Of a stretch of 11,206 nucleotides of DNA, positions 7,698-11,206 are shown piece by piece. Under the pieces are notes generated by a model. The model saw only the letters and a program-made list of their open reading frames with translations. It was not told the origin of the DNA and made no database searches. The position numbers were made by a program, and so were the translations under genes. Positions within the stretch are counted from its first letter, which is position 1, and every line of letters begins with the position of its first letter. Source of the stretch: Proteobacteria bacterium UBA2383. Lineage in GTDB: Bacteria > Pseudomonadota > Gammaproteobacteria > Competibacterales > Competibacteraceae. The stretch lies in assembly GCA_002343485.1 (NCBI GenBank), contig DDST01000064.1, positions 1-11,206 of the forward strand, in the 5' to 3' direction.

Positions 7698-8951
7698 ATG
7701 GCTGGAAATTGCTGCCAAGTAGCGACCCAAGAGCGACCCGTTTTGCCCGGTGAAAAAAACCTACGCTTCACCCTGAAGCGATTGACGGCCCTGGAACCCG
7801 CGCCCCAGCGGTATGAAGTCCGCGATACCGGACAGCCCGGACTCGCATTGCGCGTCTATCCGACCGGACACAAAGCCTACTGCGTGGTGAAAGGCGTTGA
7901 CGGCCAAGGCCGCCGGATCAAAGTCGGGGATTTCAGCGACATCACCCTGGAAGAAGCCCGCCAGCACGCTAAGCGTCTCTTGGGGCAGTTGGCGAACGGG
8001 ATTGACCCCCTGCAAGCCCGCCGCCAAGCCCGCGCTCAATCCATCACGCTGCGCACGGCGCTAGCGGATTACCTTAAGCTGCGCCCCCTCAAACCCGGCA
8101 CCCAAGCGAATTACCGGCGCTTCATCGCCGGACACCTCAGCGCCTGGCTAGATCGCCCCTTGCTGGGCATTACGGAGCGGGATGTTTTGCGGCGCTTCCA
8201 GGCACTTTCTGAACAGTCCGGCCCGATCTGTGCCAATCTGACCTTTCGGATGATGAACGCCGTGATTAACTTCGCCCTAGCCACCCAGGGACTACCCGGC
8301 GATTCTCCCGTTAAGGTGCTTTCCCGCGCTAAGGTCTGGCACCGCCAAGCCCCCCGGACTCGTTGCTTGTCTCCCAGCGAATTACACCCCTGGTGGAACG
8401 CAACCCGCACGGTTTCCAACCCGGTGGCGCGTGACTACCTGCGATTCCTGCTGTTGACGGGACTACGCCGCACCGAGGCCGCCCGGCTGCGCTGGCCCTG
8501 TGTGCATTGGGACGATGCAACGTTGACCATTACCGACACCAAGAACGGTAAGCCGTTGCTGCTCCCCATCACCGCCCCGGCTGCGGCCATCCTGCGGGAC
8601 CGTGCGGCGCTGCGCATCCAGGGTAATGACTTCGTGTTTACCGGCGATAAGGCCGAATTCACCAGCGTGCAAAGCGCGATTGATCAAATCACTGAGGCGA
8701 CCGGCATTGCTTTCAGTTCGCATGATCTACGCCGCACATGGGCCAGCTTGGCGCAAGACTGGATACCCTACCCCCAGGTTAAGGCGCTGCTGAATCACTC
8801 GGCGGGCGGCGATATCACCCTCCTGCACTACGCCCACCCCAGCCGCGAGCAGCTACGCACCGCCGCCGAAACTGTGGCCGCCCGGTTGATGCACTTGTGC
8901 GAACCTGCGAGCGCCGAGGTGATCCCTTTCCCGCATCGCACCAACAGCTAA
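7698..8951 (+). CDS. int: P4-type tyrosine recombinase (integrase)
   Basis: This is a site-specific recombinase of 417 residues, typical for P4-family integrases. The N-terminal part (about 28-110) matches the arm-binding domain of this family: a GLALRVYPTGHKAY strand pattern, then GDFSDITLEEAR. A core-binding SAM-like region spans about 118-215. The catalytic domain contains the full set: R257 (TGLRRTE), K282 (DTKNGKP), H342 and R345 (SHDLRR), H367 (LLNHS) and nucleophile Y378 (LLHYAHPS). It should integrate and, with a directionality factor, excise the island; the AlpA-like protein at 9715 is the obvious candidate partner. The start has no good Shine-Dalgarno, but a stop codon lies 24 nt upstream in frame and no other start fits. 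All catalytic residues are present, so it is probably active. Confidence 0.95.
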   Translation: MAGNCCQVATQERPVLPGEKNLRFTLKRLTALEPAPQRYEVRDTGQPGLALRVYPTGHKAYCVVKGVDGQGRRIKVGDFSDITLEEARQHAKRLLGQLANGIDPLQARRQARAQSITLRTALADYLKLRPLKPGTQANYRRFIAGHLSAWLDRPLLGITERDVLRRFQALSEQSGPICANLTFRMMNAVINFALATQGLPGDSPVKVLSRAKVWHRQAPRTRCLSPSELHPWWNATRTVSNPVARDYLRFLLLTGLRRTEAARLRWPCVHWDDATLTITDTKNGKPLLLPITAPAAAILRDRAALRIQGNDFVFTGDKAEFTSVQSAIDQITEATGIAFSSHDLRRTWASLAQDWIPYPQVKALLNHSAGGDITLLHYAHPSREQLRTAAETVAARLMHLCEPASAEVIPFPHRTNS

Positions 8952-8958
8952 CCGAACC

Positions 8959-9018
8959 GCCACGCCTAGCCTGGCCCGTGAAAAGGCCGGTTTTGCACCT
9001 TCCCGGCCCCGGCGTGGC
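8959..9018. repeat. 8-bp inverted repeat enclosing the integrase 3' terminator
   Basis: GCCACGCC (8959-8966) and GGCGTGGC (9011-9018) are perfect inverted repeats 44 nt apart, flanking the terminator-like hairpin downstream of the integrase. They could close a larger RNA fold or form a protein site. The region is GC-rich, so chance is possible. Confidence 0.5.
8971..8994 (+). terminator. Terminator-like hairpin after the integrase gene
   Basis: CTGGCC (8971-8976) pairs with GGCCGG (8985-8990), including one G-U, around loop CGTGAAAA, and is followed by TTTT. It begins 20 nt past the integrase stop. The short stem and T-run suggest a modest terminator, allowing some read-through into the next gene. 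Confidence 0.5.
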
Positions 9019-9047
9019 TCTTTCTCAAGGTGTAGAAGGTGCGCAGC

Positions 9048-9614
9048 ATGATGAATCCCTACGCGTTGCTTGATGTGTTTTCTCTTGATGAAGCCGTCCA
9101 GGCCATCACCGATATCGTGCAACCCAAGACGCCTGAAGAAAAAAACACCGTGGCATTAACCCGGCGATCACTGCAAGGCGATATCCATTCGAAGAAACTC
9201 AAGGCGACCGTCACCGAGGTTCAGAAATTTCAGGAAGAGCGGGTAGGGATGCGCCGTATAAGCATCGATGACACGACCGACCGCCGCCCAATCATCCAGC
9301 ACCCGTACACGGAAACCATTATTCGAATTACCCGCGCTGACCTGCTGGCTTGGTGTGAGCAGAAAGGAACCCGCCCGGCGCTGTTGTTTTCTGAATCGCC
9401 CCCTGCTGAAAAGCCACTGAACGACAGTGAACGGAAAACCTTACTCTCGATTATCCGCGCCTTGGCGGAATTGAATGGCATCAAACCCGCTTCCGGCGCT
9501 TACCGGAAAGAAGCTGAAGCGTTTCTAGTAGAACTGGCCAGCAAGGGGATTGACTCCCCCTGCAACGATAAAACCCTGGCTAAACACCTAGCTGCCGCCT
9601 TCAAGGCACGGTAA
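9048..9614 (+). CDS. Island-associated hypothetical protein with conserved-type C-terminal helical domain
   Basis: This is a predicted cytoplasmic protein of 188 residues. I cannot name a family. The N-terminal half is charged, with no membrane or signal segment. The C-terminal part, from LNDSERKTLLSIIRALAEL to the end (SPCNDKTLAKHLAAAF), follows a pattern I recognise from many uncharacterised proteins beside P4-type integrases in proteobacterial islands. In those, the ERKTLL helix is followed by a 'Gi...DkTlrkhL' segment that looks like a small DNA-binding or oligomerising helical domain. A regulatory role is inference only. ATG 9048 is chosen because GAAGG lies 9 nt upstream; GTG 9039 is a second possibility with AAGG 8 nt upstream. 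The stop codon lies inside a hairpin that continues into the next leader. Confidence 0.75.
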   Translation: MMNPYALLDVFSLDEAVQAITDIVQPKTPEEKNTVALTRRSLQGDIHSKKLKATVTEVQKFQEERVGMRRISIDDTTDRRPIIQHPYTETIIRITRADLLAWCEQKGTRPALLFSESPPAEKPLNDSERKTLLSIIRALAELNGIKPASGAYRKEAEAFLVELASKGIDSPCNDKTLAKHLAAAFKAR

Positions 9615-9645
9615 CGAATTTTGTTACCGCGAAAGTTCGCGGTAA
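9609..9645 (+). promoter_or_regulatory. Two overlapping, mutually exclusive inverted repeats (operator or RNA switch)
   Basis: CGGTAAC (9609-9615) can pair with GTTACCG (9623-9629). The same segment, as TTACCGCGAA (9624-9633), can instead pair perfectly over 10 bp with TTCGCGGTAA (9636-9645). The first hairpin contains the stop codon of the upstream gene (TAA 9612-9614). As DNA, the 10-bp dyad with 2-bp spacer is a good operator for a dimeric repressor, and a weak TTGTTA / TAATAC promoter could flank it. As RNA, the three segments form an attenuator-like choice. Confidence 0.55.
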
Positions 9646-9676
9646 TACCGCACAACCCGCTTGTTTCATTGCAAAA

Positions 9677-9706
9677 TTCCTCGTGTTCATTCAACAACAC
9701 GAGGAA
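9677..9706 (+). promoter_or_regulatory. Hairpin sequestering the ribosome-binding site of the AlpA-like gene
   Basis: TTCCTCGTGTT (9677-9687) pairs perfectly over 11 bp with AACACGAGGAA (9696-9706) around an 8-nt loop. The Shine-Dalgarno GAGGAA (9701-9706) of the gene starting at 9715 forms the end of the 3' arm, so translation should be blocked while the stem is closed. The same dyad could also be a DNA operator. Confidence 0.7.
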
Positions 9707-9714
9707 ATTGACCC

Positions 9715-9909
9715 ATGCCCGAACTGAGCACCGTTAAGAATCTGGCGCGTGAATCCAATGGCGTTTTCAGTGAAGCCGCTATCCGGAACATGCTCCACAA
9801 GTACAAGCGTGAGCTAACGCCCTGCGTCATCAAGTGCGGCTCACGGACCCTGATCGATAAAGCGAAATTCTTTGCAGCCTTGCCGACGCTGGGAAGGAAG
9901 GTTGCATGA
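9715..9909 (+). CDS. Small AlpA/excisionase-like winged-helix DNA-binding protein
   Basis: The protein has 64 residues. It follows the pattern of short island regulators: STVKNLARES (first helix of a helix-turn-helix), then EAAIRNMLHKYK (recognition-helix position), then CVIKCGSRTLIDKAKFFAAL (wing and last helix, usually 'vRvGrr.lId..rF..wL'). Such proteins act as excisionases that steer the integrase toward excision, or as activators of integrase transcription (AlpA in CP4-57). Position between integrase and primase genes supports this. ATG 9715 has GAGGAA 8 nt upstream, but that site is buried in a perfect hairpin, so expression is probably regulated at translation or by binding to the dyad. 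The stop codon overlaps an ATG of a longer frame (ATGA 9906-9909), which I do not accept as a real start. Confidence 0.75.
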   Translation: MPELSTVKNLARESNGVFSEAAIRNMLHKYKRELTPCVIKCGSRTLIDKAKFFAALPTLGRKVA

Positions 9910-9916
9910 ACGCCCC

Positions 9917-9944
9917 TTGCAACCACCCCACTGTGGACTATACT
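9917..9944 (+). promoter_or_regulatory. Sigma70-like promoter within the leader region
   Basis: TTGCAA (9917-9922), a 16-nt spacer and TATACT (9939-9944) make a good sigma70-type pair (4/6 and 5/6 matches). Initiation would fall near 9951, producing a transcript that starts just after the AlpA-like gene and first meets the hairpin/T-tract at 9983-10007. Confidence 0.6.
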
Positions 9945-9950
9945 GAGTTC

Positions 9951-10150
9951 AGGAGCCTCGAAACCTCCCTAACAGCGGTACCCCGCCCCGAAAGAAGCGG
10001 TTTTTTTGTGTCTGTCCACCAGGCAAATAGCGCCTGCTATCCGGTTTCAATGTCGGATGGAGTTCCAGGGAATACCCAAAACCTGGAGCCGTCTACTTGC
10101 GGTTCTCAGCCTCCATCCGGCGCCCACTGCCTTAGTGGGTTTCAGTTTTC
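9951..10150 (+). ncRNA. Candidate structured leader / C4-like antisense RNA
   Basis: The 257 nt between the AlpA-like gene and the next good ribosome-binding site look non-coding and structured. After the promoter come a terminator-like hairpin (9983-10007) and a CAGGC/GCCTG hairpin (10020-10036). A 9-bp stem CGGATGGAG/CTCCATCCG (10054-10062 with 10111-10119) encloses a second stem TCCAGG/CCTGGA (10064-10069 with 10082-10087). CCCACT/AGTGGG (10123-10128 with 10134-10139) follows, with a weak T-rich tail. The layout resembles the C4 antisense RNA of phages P1/P7, encoded just upstream of the gene it controls. Sequence membership in that family is not shown, and the RNA ends are guesses. Confidence 0.5.
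9983..10007 (+). terminator. Terminator-like hairpin with T7 tract (possible attenuator)
   Basis: CCGC (9983-9986) pairs with GCGG (9997-10000), directly followed by seven Ts (10001-10007). The stem is only 4 bp, so it is weak despite the excellent T-run. The same CCGC can pair with an upstream GCGG (9975-9978) across a 4-nt loop, which would remove the terminator. Read this way it is a small attenuator about 50 nt after the promoter. Confidence 0.5.
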
Positions 10151-10165
10151 GACTGGAGGAACCGC
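10099..10165 (+). promoter_or_regulatory. Anti-Shine-Dalgarno pairing in front of the 74-aa gene
   Basis: GCGGTT (10099-10104) and CCTCCA (10110-10115) together match all 12 bases TGGAGGAACCGC (10154-10165), with a 5-nt bulge (10105-10109) on the leader side. This covers the Shine-Dalgarno GGAGG (10155-10159) and the spacer up to the ATG. CTCCA also belongs to the 9-bp stem with 10054-10062, so that stem and SD blocking exclude each other. Confidence 0.6.
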
Positions 10166-10166
10166 G

Positions 10167-10391
10167 ATGACTTTGCAACCGCTTCACGTTAAAGACACCC
10201 CCTTCGACCGGCAACGCTGGCTCGATCACTTCAACACCCGTCCCCGTTGCTCAAAATCACGTATCTTGCTGGCCCTGCTGGACGAATACCCCGAATTCCA
10301 AGCGACGCTGGAACAGGAAATCCCCGACCCCGCCGAACGCGCCCGGTTCGTGAAATCGCTGCAAAACGAGGCGCGGGAGGGTATGGAATGA
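10167..10391 (+). CDS. Hypothetical island protein, 74 aa
   Basis: This is a small soluble protein of unknown function. It is helical in character and acidic toward the end (DPAERARFVKSL), with no membrane segment or recognisable motif. The start at 10167 is strongly supported by GGAGG 7 nt upstream. The frame is open back to an ATG at 9906, which would give 161 residues, but the extra 87 codons cross a promoter-like sequence, a T7-tailed hairpin and several stems. They also read as a low-complexity Ser/Pro/Gly peptide, so I treat them as untranslated leader. The stop overlaps the next start as ATGA, so the two genes are translationally coupled. The Shine-Dalgarno can pair with the leader, which suggests repression in some state. 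Confidence 0.7.
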   Translation: MTLQPLHVKDTPFDRQRWLDHFNTRPRCSKSRILLALLDEYPEFQATLEQEIPDPAERARFVKSLQNEAREGME

Positions 10392-10651
10392 AAACTGATC
10401 CTCACCTAAAGCATCACCTCGTGTCGATCCTGCCCTTGACCCATCCCACTGGCGCGGCGGAAACGCTCAACAATTGCGCCAATTTGCTCCTTCTGTTTGC
10501 CGACCTCTTCGGAGGCGATACGGAAAAATACGCCATTCTGGATGGTGACCAAGCCCGGCTGGCGATGCACACACAATTGCTTAGCATGGCCGGTGTGCTG
10601 GAAGCGGTGAGCGATGCGCTGACGATAGAAACGGCGAAGGCCAGCCCCTAA
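10388..10651 (+). CDS. Hypothetical island protein, 87 aa
   Basis: I do not recognise this small protein. It has a hydrophobic Leu-rich helix (NCANLLLLFADLF, about 28-40) and a second helix near the C-terminus (LLSMAGVLEAVSDAL); it looks like a compact helical bundle, not a membrane protein. The ATG at 10388 overlaps the preceding stop by four bases and has GGGAGGG 6 nt upstream, which fixes this start; the same frame is open upstream from 10247 but that part overlaps the 74-aa gene. The stop codon (10649-10651) lies within the stem of a strong terminator. Role unknown; position between regulator and primase is typical of accessory island genes. Confidence 0.7.
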   Translation: MKTDPHLKHHLVSILPLTHPTGAAETLNNCANLLLLFADLFGGDTEKYAILDGDQARLAMHTQLLSMAGVLEAVSDALTIETAKASP

Positions 10652-10680
10652 CCCACTTAGGAAACTGGCCTTTGCTTTTT
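10637..10680 (+). terminator. Rho-independent terminator spanning the stop codon
   Basis: AAGGCCAG (10637-10644) pairs perfectly with CTGGCCTT (10665-10672), and inside it CCTAA (10647-10651) pairs with TTAGG (10657-10661), followed by TGCTTTTT. The stop codon TAA (10649-10651) is inside the upper stem, so a ribosome finishing the 87-aa gene would hinder hairpin formation. It separates the small-gene operon from the primase. Confidence 0.8.
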
Positions 10681-10765
10681 CGGAGATTTGACCGACACCC
10701 ATAGCCGGAAAAAACCGCACCGGAAACGGTATTTTACCGGCTATAGGTGTCGCTGTCAGTCTCCG
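10681..10765 (+). other. 85-nt near-continuous hairpin upstream of the primase gene
   Basis: The left arm 10681-10708 pairs with the right arm 10737-10765. CGGAGA pairs with TCTCCG, GAC with GTC, CGACACC with GGTGTCG and ATAGCCGG with CCGGCTAT, with only small bulges. The apical part has an A-run opposite a T-run and ends in ACCG-GAAA-CGGT, a GNRA tetraloop. It starts directly after the terminator's T-tract. It may be an RNA control element, a repeat-derived palindrome or a replication-related site. Confidence 0.75.
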
Positions 10766-10784
10766 ATTTACAACAGATTGGAGA
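10760..10784 (+). promoter_or_regulatory. Alternative stem covering the primase Shine-Dalgarno
   Basis: TCTCCGAT (10760-10767) can pair with ATTGGAGA (10777-10784, one G-U) around a 9-nt loop. This hides the Shine-Dalgarno GGAGA in front of ATG 10793. TCTCC is also the foot of the long hairpin, where it pairs with a copy of the same GGAGA at 10682-10686, so an intact long hairpin leaves the Shine-Dalgarno free. Confidence 0.6.
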
Positions 10785-10792
10785 TTTTTTTC

Positions 10793-11206
10793 ATGAATAT
10801 CGAAATTGAGTTTCTCAACGCCATGCAGGCCGCTGGCCTGGACTATACCGGCCCAATTCTTGCCGATGGTCAGCTACACCGCATCAAGGTCAATGGCGAC
10901 CGCAACCCAAACGGCTGGTATGTGCTCCATGCGGATGACCCGGCCGCTGGGATTTTCGGCCACTGGAAAACCGGCTTGTCCGAAACCTGGAAGGCCGACA
11001 GCCCGGAACGCACCGACGCGGAACGCGCGGAACAGGCCCGCAAGATCGAAGCGGCCCGCAAAATCCGCCAAGCGGATGAAGCCCGGCGCAATGATGCCGC
11101 TGCAAACCAAGCGCAAGCCCTTCTGGACGCGGCACAGGATGCCCGCAACGATCACCCCTACCTGATCAAGAAAGGCGTTAAGGCGCATCCTGGCGTCAAA
11201 GTCGGC
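10793..11206 (+). CDS. Island DNA primase/helicase (TOPRIM type), N-terminal part; runs off the window
   Basis: An open frame of 138 codons reaches the window end without a stop. The translation starts MNIEIEFLNAMQAAGLDY, continues with GQLHRIKVNGDRNPNGWYVLHAD and FGHWKTGLSETW, then a long charged Ala/Arg/Glu helix (about 67-110), then HPYLIKKGVKAHPG. This is the characteristic N-terminal layout of the TOPRIM-containing primase/helicase proteins of P4-like satellites and integrative elements. There the N-terminal part precedes the TOPRIM primase and a helicase or DUF927-type ATPase. The catalytic domains lie beyond the window. It would replicate the excised island. ATG 10793 has GGAGA 8 nt upstream, inside a switchable stem. 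No convincing promoter lies between the terminator at 10680 and the start. Confidence 0.8.
   Translation, partial: MNIEIEFLNAMQAAGLDYTGPILADGQLHRIKVNGDRNPNGWYVLHADDPAAGIFGHWKTGLSETWKADSPERTDAERAEQARKIEAARKIRQADEARRNDAAANQAQALLDAAQDARNDHPYLIKKGVKAHPGVKVG

Larger units (their letters stand above)
7548..11206. mobile_element. Left part of an integrated genomic island (P4-like satellite, prophage or integrative element)
   Basis: The order is integrase, small island-type gene, AlpA/Xis-like gene, structured leader, small unknown genes and TOPRIM primase/helicase, all on one strand with tight spacing. This is the usual early module of P4-like satellites and related islands in proteobacteria. The right boundary lies outside the window. 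The left boundary is placed only approximately, between the Spy-like gene and the integrase. No structural phage genes, conjugation genes or cargo are visible here. Confidence 0.75.

Noticed and set aside
9906..10391. A single 161-aa gene starting at the ATGA overlap with the AlpA-like gene
   Set aside because: The first 87 codons cross a promoter-like sequence, a T7-tailed hairpin and nested stems and encode a low-complexity Ser/Pro/Gly peptide. GGAGG 7 nt before ATG 10167 marks a much better start. The ATGA overlap with the previous gene keeps a small possibility open.
10247..10651. A 134-aa version of the 87-aa gene
   Set aside because: The first 47 codons overlap the 74-aa gene in another frame, while ATG 10388 has an ATGA overlap and GGGAGGG upstream.
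10806..11165. 119-aa frame on the plus strand at the right end
   Set aside because: The frame beginning at 10793 gives a recognisable primase N-terminus, so this overlapping frame is a shadow.

Overview
The window reads as a piece of a proteobacterial chromosome, most likely gammaproteobacterial, with the first 3.5 kb of an integrated genomic island at its right end. A glycogen-accumulating lineage of the Competibacter kind would suit the enlarged glycogen branching enzyme, but that is only an impression from protein style and I could not run a search.

The chromosomal part (about 1-7547) holds four genes. A membrane sensor with an extracytoplasmic Cache domain ends in a cytoplasmic AlbA_2/Schlafen-type ATP-binding domain (159-1769, +). 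It converges, 18 bp apart, on a hemerythrin-GGDEF diguanylate cyclase, a likely oxygen or redox to c-di-GMP sensor (2915-1788, -). After an AT-rich 302-bp gap comes a very large glycogen branching enzyme (6664-3218, -). It contains a complete GlgB preceded by a second, truncated GlgB: N domain, CBM48 and half of the catalytic barrel, with the region I histidine lost. Upstream lies a Spy/CpxP-like periplasmic protein with Met/Gly/His-rich repeats (7520-6918, -), closed by a strong terminator.

The island part (about 7548-11206) starts with a P4-type tyrosine integrase. It continues with small island genes, all on the + strand: a 188-aa island-type protein, a 64-aa AlpA/excisionase-like winged-helix protein, two overlapping unknown genes of 74 and 87 aa, and the 5' end of a TOPRIM-type primase/helicase that runs off the window. 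This is the early control and replication module of a P4-like satellite, prophage or related integrative element.

The most interesting signal is in the short gaps between the island genes. Three consecutive translation starts (9715, 10167, 10793) each have a Shine-Dalgarno that an upstream segment of the same transcript can pair with. In at least two cases the pairing segment also has an alternative partner. The 9910-10166 leader carries its own promoter-like sequence, a T7-tailed terminator-like hairpin, a branched fold and a 12-base anti-SD match. Its layout resembles the C4 antisense RNA region of phages P1/P7 and P4-like elements. The primase is preceded by a terminator that contains the previous stop codon, followed at once by an 85-nt near-continuous hairpin. 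Together these suggest RNA-based control of the island's replication module.
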